A stretch of DNA of 64,000 nt from Lachnospira sp. UBA3790 (GTDB taxonomy: Bacteria > Bacillota > Clostridia > Lachnospirales > Lachnospiraceae). A program made the position numbers and the translations under genes. A model generated the notes under the pieces. The model searched no databases. It was not told where the DNA came from and was given only the letters and a program-made list of their open reading frames with translations. The stretch spans positions 371,840 to 435,839 of the forward strand of contig DFEY01000002.1 of assembly GCA_002369135.1 (NCBI GenBank), in the 5' to 3' direction. Shown one piece after another: positions 27,501-35,720 of the stretch (position 1 is its first letter; the number at the start of each line of letters is the position of its first letter).

Positions 27501-28072
27501 GTGTAGACATCCACTATACTTCCGCGCACTGAGAACTGACCTGGACTTTCAATCTGGTCCACGCTCTCGTATCCCATCTCGACAAACTTAGCCCTTAGGT
27601 CATCTATGTTTATCTGATCGCCCGCTTCTATGTTTAGGAAGTGGCTCTTGATTTTTTTTAGTGGCATGATTTTATCGAGGAATGCATCCACTGTTAGTAC
27701 TACAGTAAACTCCTCGCCCTTAACCACTTTTTTAATAAACTCTAGGCGCTGTTTTAGGATGTAGCTTCCGTGCACATCCGCGCTAAAGAAAATCAAATCC
27801 TTTGACGGATAAAGGATGGCATCCACCCCAAAACTTCTTAGGTCATCGCATAGTTCTTGGGCCTTTATGGCATCAAAAGTAACGACGACTTTTTGTTTAT
27901 AGCCCTCGTTCAATCCTGAGATCATGTGAGAAAGGCCTGCTGCTTCTAAGCCAGTAACTTGAACTGAACTTCCAAGCGCCATCGCCTCTTTCACTCTCTC
28001 ATACTCATTTAAGTTTTCTAAAGGATATCTAAAGTATTGCTTCATGAGTATATATAAAATGCCATTTGGCAT
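24530..28072 (-). CDS. mfd: Transcription-repair coupling factor Mfd
   Basis: 1180 residues, the full family length. Mfd displaces stalled RNA polymerase and recruits UvrA. Seen in order: the UvrB-like N-terminal module, a CarD-like RNA polymerase-interacting domain (NVGDYVVHENHGLGIYRGIE, about 520-540), the helicase motor with Walker A ICGDVGFGKTEVAL (near 670) and DEEQRFG, TATPIPRTLHMSL, QLRGRVGRS, and the C-terminal TRCF domain. Start uncertain: ATG at 28072 has AAAGGA only two bases ahead. An in-frame ATG at 28045 (MKQYFRYPL) would suit family alignments but has no ribosome site. It follows pth by 45 bases, a widely conserved order. Confidence 0.98.
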   Translation of the reverse strand: MPNGILYILMKQYFRYPLENLNEYERVKEAMALGSSVQVTGLEAAGLSHMISGLNEGYKQKVVVTFDAIKAQELCDDLRSFGVDAILYPSKDLIFFSADVHGSYILKQRLEFIKKVVKGEEFTVVLTVDAFLDKIMPLKKIKSHFLNIEAGDQINIDDLRAKFVEMGYESVDQIESPGQFSVRGSIVDVYTLTDEVPFRIDFFDDEIEEIKSFDVDSQRSIEKIDSIKLYPANEYILDEQQIENGVKAIREELETQAGKLEDNAEDGDDAASRLRYTVEEFLTAVDIDPTSPAYDSYVNYFFDDLVSLVDYFENPVFFIDEPNRVAEKLSSTSMEFAESMSNRLGKGYVLPGQIDIIWDKEDILRKINKEAKVMFTTIAQKAKAFDVDTQVEMECKNVHSYNGHFEMLVSDLENYKKRDFAVLITTSSTTRGKRMAKELMDQGLNAYFVEQNEVSDKVPQGKEVMLVKDRLKAGFIYPLLKYAVITDSDIFGEKRRRQRRKSTYKGSVISGFADLNVGDYVVHENHGLGIYRGIEEVEVEDIKKDYIKIEYANNSFLYVPATQLDVIQKYADAEAKPPKLNRLGGQEWSRTKGKVKRAVDEIAEELVELYATRDKGTGFRFSPDNEWQREFEELFTHEETDDQLEAIKEVKKDMQSTKIMDRLICGDVGFGKTEVALRATFKAVQDGKQVAYLVPTTVLAQQHYKTFVQRFKDFPVRVEMLSRFRTKANINQTIKDLKSGTVEIVIGTHRLLSKDVKFNDLGLLIIDEEQRFGVKHKERIKELKNSVDVITLTATPIPRTLHMSLIGVRDMCIMTEAPQDRMPIQTFVMEYNDETVRDAINRELYRKGQVFYVYNKIETIANMAARIQKAVPHARVAYAHGQMSERQLEDIMYDFVNGDIDVLVSTTIIETGLDIPNANTIIIHSAERMGLSQLYQLRGRVGRSNRNAYAFMMYSREKVLSEVAEKRLSAIRSFTDLGSGVKIAMRDLEIRGAGNILGASQSGHMGEVGYDLYCKLLEEAIQVKKGNKPKEDFETKIDINEDAFVPPTYITNESLKMDIYKRIASIETQEEYEDMQNELVDRFGEIPTQVDNLMKIVLIKHAAHENFITEIKGNKNKITMFMWPEAKIDVERIPILVREYRGKLKFVPDDNCFEYYPEDKSRDLIEIVRDVVEDLSTLKG

Positions 28073-28117
28073 CTTCCTTTAATGTTGCGCCGCTATTATC
28101 ACTGCGGATTCGGCGGA

Positions 28118-28681
28118 TTATGAATTATACTTATTCATTGCGTATTCTTCGTCGTGCTCGATTATATCTAAGATAGCATCTGCTGATGTCTTAGCAGCCT
28201 CGTCTATCTTTGCTCGCTCAGCTTTGCTAAACTTTCCTAAAACGTGCTTAATCAAATCTGAGTTTCCGCCGTTCTCGCCCACGCCCACACGCACTCTTGT
28301 GAAGTCCTCGCTCTTTAGGTGTGCGATTATATTTTTAAGACCGTTATGCCCGCCGGCACTTCCGCTCTTTCTAATTCTAATTCTTCCAATGTCCAAATTT
28401 ATATCATCAGAAATAACAATCAAATTTTGTGTGGAGTCTAGCTTATAGAAATCTACCACCTTTTTGACCGCCTCTCCGCTTGAGTTCATATATGTCTGTG
28501 GTTTAACTAGAATGACTTTCTCGCCGTTTACATTTCCAATTCCGCAAAGTGCTCTGTGGCGCTTTGTCTTAACATCTATGTCCAATTTAGATGCTAATTC
28601 GTCTATCACGTCAAATCCCACATTGTGTCTTGTCTTATCATATTTTTTGCTTGGGTTTCCAAGTCCTACTATTACGTACAT
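28118..28681 (-). CDS. pth: Peptidyl-tRNA hydrolase
   Basis: 187 residues. It recycles peptidyl-tRNA released by ribosomes. Seen: VGLGNPSKKYDKTRHNVGFD with the catalytic His and the Asn, KPQTYMNSSGEAV (substrate-binding Asn), ISDDINLDIGRIRIR and GSAGGHNGLKNI with the catalytic-site Asn. Complete at both ends. The pth-mfd order is common in Firmicutes. Confidence 0.97.
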   Translation of the reverse strand: MYVIVGLGNPSKKYDKTRHNVGFDVIDELASKLDIDVKTKRHRALCGIGNVNGEKVILVKPQTYMNSSGEAVKKVVDFYKLDSTQNLIVISDDINLDIGRIRIRKSGSAGGHNGLKNIIAHLKSEDFTRVRVGVGENGGNSDLIKHVLGKFSKAERAKIDEAAKTSADAILDIIEHDEEYAMNKYNS

Positions 28682-28779
28682 AATCTTCCTCTTTGCTGCT
28701 TCCTGTTTGCTGTGTCTTTGTTTGTTATATCTTTTCTTTAACCGATAACTTAATTATCCTTTCTAGAACATAAGAATTC

Positions 28780-28809
28780 GGCGATAGTGGTCATTAGACC
28801 CCTATCGCC
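28780..28809 (-). terminator. Hairpin after spoVG (possible terminator)
   Basis: GGCGATAG with its complement plus three further pairs (one mismatch), about 30 bases after the spoVG stop codon. No T-run follows on the minus strand, so termination efficiency is doubtful. Confidence 0.4.
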
Positions 28810-28837
28810 TTCTTCTTAAAAATCCTTAAATTGTAAC

Positions 28838-29170
28838 TTACTCTTCTTCAGCAGGAGTTTCTGCTTCTTCTGCAGGAACTTCTGCTGCTGGAGCTGCTTC
28901 TTCTGCTGGCTCTTCCATAAGAACCTTCTCATAAGCATCAAGTACAATCTCCTGGATGTTAGATCTTGTTGCTGAGTTGATTGGATGAGCAATGTCTCTA
29001 TATTCACCATCGGCAGCCTTTCTACTTGGCATTGCGATGAATAAACCTTTCTCTCCTTCTACAACTTTGATGTCATGAACAACAAAGTCATCATCGATAG
29101 TAATGGAAGCTACTGCTTTCAAGTTACTCTCTTTCAACATCTTGCGCACTCTTACATCTGTAATGTTCAT
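28838..29170 (-). CDS. spoVG: Septation/regulatory protein SpoVG
   Basis: 110 residues. The conserved SpoVG core spans about residues 1-85: ITDVRVRKMLKESNLKAVAS, FVVHDIKVVEG, FIAMPSRKAADGEYRDIAHP. A low-complexity Ala/Glu tail follows. SpoVG is an RNA/DNA-binding regulator of septation, sporulation and virulence genes in Firmicutes and is also kept in non-sporing species. AAGGAGG precedes the ATG. The leader contains a hairpin and a 14-bp palindrome, described separately. Confidence 0.97.
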   Translation of the reverse strand: MNITDVRVRKMLKESNLKAVASITIDDDFVVHDIKVVEGEKGLFIAMPSRKAADGEYRDIAHPINSATRSNIQEIVLDAYEKVLMEEPAEEAAPAAEVPAEEAETPAEEE

Positions 29171-29190
29171 ACCTATCCTGTCCTCCTTAT

Positions 29191-29265
29191 AATTCGTACG
29201 AATTTGTCCTCTGTCACTTAAAAACGTTTAAGTGATAATCCAATTATCAGACCTATGTATAATCA
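29191..29265 (-). promoter_or_regulatory. spoVG promoter and structured leader
   Basis: On the minus strand an extended -10 (TGC then TATGAT, about 29259-29264) with TTGTAA 16 bases ahead suggests transcription start near 29252. The leader then contains an 8-bp hairpin (29214-29235) and a perfect 14-bp palindrome, AATTCGTACGAATT (29191-29204), directly before the ribosome site. The palindrome could bind a dimeric regulator or fold at the ribosome site. Confidence 0.5.
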
Positions 29266-29355
29266 TAGCAAACTTTTGAAAAATTACAAATGTTTTTTTG
29301 CATATTTTTACATTATTCTGTATATTTCAATACCTTATAAAAATATGCCACCTAA

Positions 29356-30474
29356 TTATAGCCCGTATCTGAAATTCTTTTCGTTTATTATTGTGATTTC
29401 GCCCTTCTTGCCACGCTTCTCGCCCGGGTTAATTGTACTGTGACTTTCCACGATACAGTTCTCAATCTCTGCTCCATCGCCAATATAAACGTCATTTAGG
29501 ATAATTGAATTTTTAATTTTTGCTTTGTTTCCAACGTATGCTTGAGTGAACACTACTGAGTCTTTTACTTCGCCATTCACGATACAACCACTTGAGATTA
29601 GAGAATTTCCAATATCAGCTCCAGGATTGTACTTTGCCGGAGGCAAGTCATCTACTTTTGAATAGATGTCTGGATACTGATTAAAGAAATAATCTCTAAC
29701 TTCTGGATTTAGGAAATCCATGTTTGCATCAAAGTAGTTTTCAACGCTCGCAACATTTCTCCAATATGAATCCATTTTGTATACATAGAATTTCTTCGCG
29801 TTTTTATTTCTAATGATAATATCATTAACTATGTCGTATCTATCTTCAGCAATACATTTCTCAATCATCTGAATGAGGAGTCTCCTACGAATAACATAGA
29901 TACCCGTAGAAACTAGGTTACCCTCTGTCTCAACAGGCTTTTCTTCAAAGTCTGTAATTCGACCTGTATTATCAGTTTTCACAACACCATAGTTTGACAC
30001 ATCCGTGCCGGCTGGCATTTCTTTGCAGACAATAGTCATGTCCGCGCCAGTCTCTACGTGTTGATCTAACACATCGTTGTAATCTAGTTTATAGATTCCA
30101 TCACCTGATGTGATAATGACATAAGGCTCGTGGCTCTTCTTTAAGAATGATAGGTTCTGCGCGATAGCGTCCGCTGTACCTCTGTACCAGAAACCATTCT
30201 CCGCAGTGATAGATGGTGTGAATACAAACAAACCACCTTGCTTACGACCAAAGTCCCACCACTTGGATGAACTTAGGTGCTCATTTAGTGACCACGCGTT
30301 GTACTGTGTTAGTACTGCTACCTTTTGTACGTGTGAATTTGTCATGTTACTTAATGTAAAGTCGATAGCTCGATAGCTACCAGCCATAGGCATAGCAGAA
30401 ATAGCTCTCTTCTGTGAAAGCTGATCCATCTTTTTATTATTTCCGCCGGCTAAAACAATTCCTAATACTCTCAT
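29356..30474 (-). CDS. glgD: GlgD subunit of glucose-1-phosphate adenylyltransferase
   Basis: 372 residues. Nucleotidyltransferase fold followed by a left-handed beta-helix (SVVFTQAYVGNKAKIKNSII). In place of the GGxGxRL catalytic loop seen in GlgC, the N-terminus has GGNNKKMDQLSQKRA, and it lacks several catalytic positions. This fits the known role of GlgD as a non-catalytic or modulatory partner of GlgC in Firmicutes glycogen synthesis. The ATG overlaps the glgC stop by four bases (ATGA). Confidence 0.95.
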   Translation of the reverse strand: MRVLGIVLAGGNNKKMDQLSQKRAISAMPMAGSYRAIDFTLSNMTNSHVQKVAVLTQYNAWSLNEHLSSSKWWDFGRKQGGLFVFTPSITAENGFWYRGTADAIAQNLSFLKKSHEPYVIITSGDGIYKLDYNDVLDQHVETGADMTIVCKEMPAGTDVSNYGVVKTDNTGRITDFEEKPVETEGNLVSTGIYVIRRRLLIQMIEKCIAEDRYDIVNDIIIRNKNAKKFYVYKMDSYWRNVASVENYFDANMDFLNPEVRDYFFNQYPDIYSKVDDLPPAKYNPGADIGNSLISSGCIVNGEVKDSVVFTQAYVGNKAKIKNSIILNDVYIGDGAEIENCIVESHSTINPGEKRGKKGEITIINEKNFRYGL

Positions 30475-31745
30475 TCTAGCTCACCTGCCTTTACAATATA
30501 ACTTCCTGATTCTAACTTGCCTTTTGGATAGTCGGACTTTTCTGTAACGCCTGAGATAGCAACGTTCTTTCCAATAGTTACTCCGTCAGGAATTACTGAG
30601 TCCTCTCCTATAACAGTTAAATCGCAGTTATAAATTTTCTTATTTAATTCTGAGTCCGCATAGTCACCTTCGCCAATAACTACATTGTCTCCGATCACTG
30701 TGTCCTCAGCTATTATCGCTTTGTTAATCTTTGCACCTTTGCCGATTCGACAACCAGTCATGATGATGGAATCATTTATCTCTGCTCCATCGCCCACCTT
30801 AACGTTTGAGCTGACAACTGAGTTTGCAATAGTTCCTCTGACATCGCAGCCTTCCGATACAATACTTCTCTCTATCTTTGCATTGTTCGAAATGTACTGT
30901 GGTGGAAGTGAATCGTTTCTAGTGTAGATTCTCCAGAACTCTTCATATAGGTTGAAGTCAGGAACTATATCGATAAGCTCCATGTTTGCTTCCCAATATG
31001 AACTTAGAGTTCCAACGTCTTTCCAATATCCTGTGTACTCATAAACATACGCGTTACCCTTCTGCTCATGAACGTAAGGGATTACGTGCATACCAAAGTC
31101 ACAGTTTGGTTGATCTTTAAGTTTGATTAGTGCATCGCGAAGCACTGGCCATGAGAAAATATAAATTCCCATAGAAGCAAGATTACTCTTTGGCTCAGCT
31201 GGTTTTTCCTGGAACTCTGAAACTTTGTGTTCGTCGTCCGCTACCACAACGCCAAATCTACTAGCTTCTTCCCAAGGAACTGGCATAGCTGCAATAGTTA
31301 CATCCGCGCCTTTTTCCTTATGGAAATCAAGCATTGCTTCGTAATCCATTTTATAGATATGATCTCCCGACAAAATCAAAACATAGTCAGGATTATAACT
31401 TTCCATATACTCGATGTTTTGGAAAATAGCATTCGCTGTACCTGTGTACCACTCTGTGTGTTCACTCTTTTCATATGGTGGAAGCACTGTGACACCGCCG
31501 ATATTTCTATCTAGGTCCCAAGGAATTCCGATTCCGATATGCGAATTTAGTCTTAGTGGTTGGTACTGAGTCAAAACACCCACTGTATCGATTCCAGAAT
31601 TAATACAGTTGCTTAGTGGGAAGTCGATAATCTTATACTTTCCTCCAAAAGCAACTGCTGGTTTCGCTACCTTGGCTGTTAGCACTCCTAGTCTGCTACC
31701 TTGTCCGCCTGCCAATAGCATGGCAATCATTTCTTTTTTTACCAT
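30471..31745 (-). CDS. glgC: Glucose-1-phosphate adenylyltransferase GlgC
   Basis: 424 residues. It makes ADP-glucose from glucose-1-phosphate and ATP, the committed step of glycogen synthesis. Seen: AMLLAGGQGSRLGVLTAKVAKP, YKIIDFPLSNCINSG, YTGTANAIFQN, LSGDHIYKMDY and the C-terminal hexapeptide repeats. GAGGTGA precedes the ATG. Together with glgD here and glgB at 43019-44926, the window holds most of glycogen synthesis; glycogen synthase is not in view. Confidence 0.97.
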   Translation of the reverse strand: MVKKEMIAMLLAGGQGSRLGVLTAKVAKPAVAFGGKYKIIDFPLSNCINSGIDTVGVLTQYQPLRLNSHIGIGIPWDLDRNIGGVTVLPPYEKSEHTEWYTGTANAIFQNIEYMESYNPDYVLILSGDHIYKMDYEAMLDFHKEKGADVTIAAMPVPWEEASRFGVVVADDEHKVSEFQEKPAEPKSNLASMGIYIFSWPVLRDALIKLKDQPNCDFGMHVIPYVHEQKGNAYVYEYTGYWKDVGTLSSYWEANMELIDIVPDFNLYEEFWRIYTRNDSLPPQYISNNAKIERSIVSEGCDVRGTIANSVVSSNVKVGDGAEINDSIIMTGCRIGKGAKINKAIIAEDTVIGDNVVIGEGDYADSELNKKIYNCDLTVIGEDSVIPDGVTIGKNVAISGVTEKSDYPKGKLESGSYIVKAGELE

Positions 31746-31799
31746 TTAGCTCACCTCTGGGTAATTATTTTTTCATCCGTCACACTCAATATATAAAAA

Positions 31800-31832
31800 A
31801 TTATATCATTGATTTTGTATTAGTGCTATAAT
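31800..31832. promoter_or_regulatory. Divergent glgC and murC promoters
   Basis: Two extended -10 elements lie back to back. TGATATAAT faces left (TATAAT at 31800-31805, minus strand) for glgCD. TGCTATAAT faces right (TATAAT at 31827-31832) for murC. Only 21 bases separate the two hexamers, so the polymerases may compete. No good -35 is visible for either. Confidence 0.6.
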
Positions 31833-31838
31833 ATTTTT

Positions 31839-33221
31839 ATGATGAAATTAGATTTTAATGAAAAAAAGAAGATTCATTTCACAGGAATTGGCGGAATCAG
31901 TATGAGCGCTTTGGCGGAGATTATGTTGGAGCGCGGTTTTACTGTTACTGGCTCTGATAGCATGAAGTCAGACATCACTACACACCTCGAGGAATTGGGT
32001 GCCACTGTCTACTACGGACAGCGCGGCGAGAACGTAGCTGATGATGTAGACTTGCTTGTTTACACTGCCGCTGTAAAGGATGACAATCCTGAACTTATGA
32101 CAGCGAAGCAACTTGGCATTCCTATTATGACTAGAGCAGGTTTTTTAGGTGCTATGATGAAGAATTACGATGTGGCTATCGGTGTGGCAGGAACTCACGG
32201 TAAGACTACTACCACTTCCATGCTTTCACAGATCATGCTTACAGCAAAGACTGACCCTACTATCTTGGTGGGCGGTATCATGCCAGCCATCAAAGGCAAC
32301 ACGCGCGTTGGTCATTCAGACATTATGATTACTGAGGCCTGTGAATACACAAATAGTTTTCTTGAGTTTAGTCCAAGCATCGGCATCATTCTAAATATCG
32401 CCGAAGATCATTTGGACTTCTTCAAAGACATAAATGATATTAGAAATAGTTTCAGACGTTACGCTGAACTTATTCCAAAGCATGGCGCACTTGTTATTAG
32501 TAGCGACATTGAAAATCTAGAAGAGATTACTGATGGACTAGAGTGTAAAGTTATTACCTTTGGCTCGGACCCAGAGAAGAGCGACTACAGTGCAAAGGAT
32601 GTTGTGTTTAACAATGATGTGACTGCCGGTTACACATTGATTTATAAAGGTGCAGACCAAGGCTACATTAAACTAAATGGAACTGGTCGTCACAATGTTC
32701 AAAATTCTCTAGCGGCTATCGCGGCTGCCAACTTTATGAGAATTCAAAAAGGATTTATCCTTCAAGGCTTGAAGGAATACTGCGGAACAGAGCGCCGCTT
32801 CCAATACAAAGGAATGTTGGGCGAGGCTAGGATAATAGATGACTACGCTCATCACCCAGATGAGATTCGAGCTACCATTTCCACACTTAAAACTTTTGAT
32901 TACAATAAGTTGTGGGTAGTGTTCCAACCTCACACCTACTCCAGGACGAAGGCACTTTTAAAAGACTTCGCCAAAGAACTTTCCGAAGCGGACGCTGTGG
33001 TGCTAGCTGACATATACGCAGCCAGGGAGAAAAACACTTACAACATTTCTTCCGAAGACCTAAAAGCGGAACTTGAAAAATTAGGCACCGAGGTTTACTA
33101 TTTCCCAACTTTTGACGAAATCGAAAACTTTTTACTAGAAAATTCTAAACCAAACGATTTGTTAATAACTATGGGTGCCGGAGATGTAGTAAAAATCGGC
33201 GATCACCTACTAGGTAAATAA
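31839..33221 (+). CDS. murC: UDP-N-acetylmuramate-L-alanine ligase
   Basis: 460 residues. It adds L-alanine to UDP-MurNAc in peptidoglycan precursor synthesis. Seen: KIHFTGIGGISMSALAEIML, the ATP loop GVAGTHGKTTTTSML, EACEYTNSFL, NIAEDHLDFF, and DDYAHHPDEIRAT. No ribosome site is present. The ATG at 31839 falls about seven bases after the -10 hexamer, so the mRNA may begin at or next to the start codon. Confidence 0.97.
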   Translation: MMKLDFNEKKKIHFTGIGGISMSALAEIMLERGFTVTGSDSMKSDITTHLEELGATVYYGQRGENVADDVDLLVYTAAVKDDNPELMTAKQLGIPIMTRAGFLGAMMKNYDVAIGVAGTHGKTTTTSMLSQIMLTAKTDPTILVGGIMPAIKGNTRVGHSDIMITEACEYTNSFLEFSPSIGIILNIAEDHLDFFKDINDIRNSFRRYAELIPKHGALVISSDIENLEEITDGLECKVITFGSDPEKSDYSAKDVVFNNDVTAGYTLIYKGADQGYIKLNGTGRHNVQNSLAAIAAANFMRIQKGFILQGLKEYCGTERRFQYKGMLGEARIIDDYAHHPDEIRATISTLKTFDYNKLWVVFQPHTYSRTKALLKDFAKELSEADAVVLADIYAAREKNTYNISSEDLKAELEKLGTEVYYFPTFDEIENFLLENSKPNDLLITMGAGDVVKIGDHLLGK

Positions 33222-33232
33222 CTTATTAACAT

Positions 33233-33278
33233 CCACAAAATTTTGTTGATAACTTTCTTCAAAATTTTGTGGTTTTTT
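33233..33278 (+). terminator. Intrinsic terminator after murC
   Basis: A 13-bp perfect stem (33233-33245 with 33260-33272), a 14-base loop, then six T. It begins 11 bases after the stop codon. Confidence 0.9.
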
Positions 33279-33367
33279 AATTTACATAACATTAAAAAAC
33301 GCAACCATCTACTTCCCCCATTCTATCTACAATTCTCCCAGATTTGTAAAATTATGGAACTTACTTA

Positions 33368-33394
33368 TTGACATTACTGACATTATTGACATCG
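33368..33394. repeat. Three tandem 9-bp repeats upstream of the DnaD-domain gene
   Basis: TTGACATTA, CTGACATTA and TTGACATCG stand in direct succession, followed by a hairpin-forming segment (GCTGA...TCAGC with CCCA...TGGG, about 33393-33424). The spacing of 9 bp resembles operator or iteron-like repeats. Function unknown. Confidence 0.6.
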
Positions 33395-33436
33395 CTGAAA
33401 CCCAGTAAAAATGGGCCTCTCAGCCAATTTGTGATG

Positions 33437-33464
33437 TTGCAAAATAAAAAAATTGTGATATATT
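33437..33464 (+). promoter_or_regulatory. Promoter of the DnaD-DnaC genes
   Basis: TTGCAA (33437-33442), 16-base spacer, TATATT (33459-33464). Predicted start about 33471, giving a leader of about 23 bases with AGGAGA ahead of the ATG at 33494. Confidence 0.5.
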
Positions 33465-33493
33465 ATTGTCAGTGATGAGGGACAGGAGAGATT

Positions 33494-34594
33494 ATGTGTA
33501 AGCTAGTATTAGACGGAGGTAGTGTGTCTAGTTTTACTTCCGTGTCTAATGTTTTTATAGATGAATATATGAATAAAGCAAATGGTGAATTTGTAAAAAT
33601 TTACCTTTACCTTTTACGTATGGTTTCCAAGATAATGGATGCGCCAGAAGAATTTTCCACTGAGAAGATCGCTGACCATTTTGGAATCTTGGAGTCAGAC
33701 GTCTATCGAGCTTTAACGTATTGGAATGATGAGGAAGTTCTTTCTCTATCGTTCAACGAAGAAGGCAAGATAGAAGGTGTGCTTTTAAATAATTACATCC
33801 AAACAAAAGCTGCATCCAGTCGCATTTTGCATCAGGATGAAAGCGTGGATGTAAACTTGTTGGCAAAAGCTTCGGGCGAAAGCGTGAGCGTGCCTGCCAC
33901 TTCTTCTAAGGAATATATTATTCCTGTGAAGAAAAAGCGTTCGGCGTCAGAGATTACGAAGTTCGCAGAGGACGGCACAGTTAAGGAACTTTGCTTTTTA
34001 GCAGAGCAATACCTAAGCATCACCTTGAGCCCGGCTGCCACCAACTCTATCATTTATATGGTAGAAGATTTGAAGCTTGATTCTGATCTCATCGAACATC
34101 TACTAGAGTCAGGAGAAACTTCTCTATCTAAGATTGAGAATAAAGCTGTTGCTTATGCTAAAGCTGGTATCACTACTTTAGAAGATGCTAAACAGGATGA
34201 AATGTTTAGGGACAAAATCTCAAAGGCTATTTATAAGGTCTTTGGCGAGGAGTCTCCAGCACCTGTTAAGAGGGAAATTGATTTCATTTCCAAATGGCAT
34301 AATGAATTCAAGTTCTCTGATGAGATCATAATCGAGGCTTGTCATCGCACAATGGCTCACACGCACAAAGGAAGCTTTGAGTACACAGATAGTATTCTTA
34401 CTAACTGGTACAACAAAGGTGCTTTGTCGATGGAGGCTATTGAAAAGTTAGATGACGAGCATTCTAAGAAGCAGTCTTCGAAGTTTGCAAAGACTTCGAA
34501 GAAGGCTTCGAAGAAGAAAAAGATTGAGAGCCACACTTATGACTTTAAGGAGTTGGAAAAGAAGTTGGCGCAGTCTAATAAGAAAAAAGACTAA
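33494..34594 (+). CDS. DnaD-domain replication protein
   Basis: 366 residues. The N-terminal part (about 15-105) looks like a winged helix with KIYLYLLRMVSK and STEKIADHFGILESDVYRALTYW. The C-terminal DnaD-type helical region includes FISKWHNEFKFSDEIIIEAC and YTDSILTNWYNKGALSMEAIE (about 275-325). A basic tail follows. DnaD/DnaB-family proteins help load the replicative helicase in low-GC Gram-positives. The next gene is a DnaC/DnaI-type loader, which supports this role. AGGAGA precedes the ATG. Confidence 0.88.
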   Translation: MCKLVLDGGSVSSFTSVSNVFIDEYMNKANGEFVKIYLYLLRMVSKIMDAPEEFSTEKIADHFGILESDVYRALTYWNDEEVLSLSFNEEGKIEGVLLNNYIQTKAASSRILHQDESVDVNLLAKASGESVSVPATSSKEYIIPVKKKRSASEITKFAEDGTVKELCFLAEQYLSITLSPAATNSIIYMVEDLKLDSDLIEHLLESGETSLSKIENKAVAYAKAGITTLEDAKQDEMFRDKISKAIYKVFGEESPAPVKREIDFISKWHNEFKFSDEIIIEACHRTMAHTHKGSFEYTDSILTNWYNKGALSMEAIEKLDDEHSKKQSSKFAKTSKKASKKKKIESHTYDFKELEKKLAQSNKKKD

Positions 34595-34651
34595 ATTTAT
34601 AAAGGTAGTTACAATCCCCAACTAATACGGTTGGGTGTTGTCAAAAATAAA

Positions 34652-35653
34652 ATGGCACTAAGTAATTCACAGTTGGAAGTCATAGATCAAATCTATGCAA
34701 ACCGACGTTTAGATAATCAAATAGTTATGAACGAGCGACTCGCGGAAGTTGAGGAAGCGATCCCAGAGATTGCAAAAATCAACTCTGACATTGCTACTCT
34801 TGCTAGCGATGCCATGAGAAGTTCTTTATCTGGCAATTCTGTAGATGTTGATTCTATCAAGAAGGAAATCCAGAGTTTGGGTGAAAAGAAAAAGGCCCTA
34901 CTATTGTCTGGCGGCTTTGCTGCGGACTACCTGGATGAAATCTACACTTGTGAGAAATGCCACGATACAGGTTTTGTCGACGGCAAATCCTGCGAATGCA
35001 GAGACAAAGAGATTATTAAGTATCTCTACTCTCGCTCAGAATTGAAAAACATTTTGGAGCGTGAAAATTTTTCTACATTCAACTATGACTTATTCTCGCA
35101 GTCGCTCGTGGATGAAAATCTTGGCGTTGATGCTCGCACTAACATGAAGAATGTTGCCGAGTATTGCCAATATTTTATAAATCATTTTGACACAGAGTTT
35201 GACAATTTGTTGTTTTATGGCAAGGCAGGAACAGGAAAGACTTTCCTAATTAACTGTATTGCAAAGGAATTGATGGATACATTCCACTCAGTTCTTTATC
35301 TTTCAGCTTCCCAATTTTTTAATTTAACAGCTGACAATGTGTTAAACAAAGACTCAAGCTCTGTGTACAAAAATGTAGATCTAGATAATTTAAAGAATTG
35401 TGATCTACTAATCATTGATGATTTGGGAACAGAGTTCACCACTGCTTTTTCAGAAACTTATCTGTTTGAAGTCTTAAACGAACGTCTTATACACCAAAAG
35501 TCTACTATCATATCTACTAATCTCACTTTAGAAGAGATGCAGAAAAGATATGATGATAGAGTTTTCTCCCGCGCTATGGGATACTACTCTACTTTCAAGA
35601 TTTTTGGTGATGATATAAGAAAACTTAAAAAGTTTTCTGGTGGGGAGAACTAG
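34652..35653 (+). CDS. DnaC/DnaI-type helicase loader ATPase
   Basis: About 333 residues. An N-terminal helical region (1-95) and a cysteine cluster CEKC...CEC (about 98-112), a likely zinc site as in DnaI, precede an AAA+ domain: LLFYGKAGTGKTFLINCIA (Walker A), LLIIDDLGTEF (Walker B) and ISTNLTLEEM (sensor 1). I use the ATG at 34652 (MALSNSQ), which matches the usual family start; the upstream in-frame TTG at 34631 has no ribosome site. It lies 57 bases after the DnaD-domain gene. Confidence 0.92.
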   Translation: MALSNSQLEVIDQIYANRRLDNQIVMNERLAEVEEAIPEIAKINSDIATLASDAMRSSLSGNSVDVDSIKKEIQSLGEKKKALLLSGGFAADYLDEIYTCEKCHDTGFVDGKSCECRDKEIIKYLYSRSELKNILERENFSTFNYDLFSQSLVDENLGVDARTNMKNVAEYCQYFINHFDTEFDNLLFYGKAGTGKTFLINCIAKELMDTFHSVLYLSASQFFNLTADNVLNKDSSSVYKNVDLDNLKNCDLLIIDDLGTEFTTAFSETYLFEVLNERLIHQKSTIISTNLTLEEMQKRYDDRVFSRAMGYYSTFKIFGDDIRKLKKFSGGEN

Positions 35654-35720
35654 TCCTTTGGGGCTAGCGCTCCTCACGGGGAAACGAAAATAAGAATTTC
35701 ACTTAATTGGAGGATATTTT

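Noticed and set aside
35654..35720. Riboswitch or attenuator upstream of prs
   Set aside because: Some GC-rich bases, but no convincing hairpin or known consensus.
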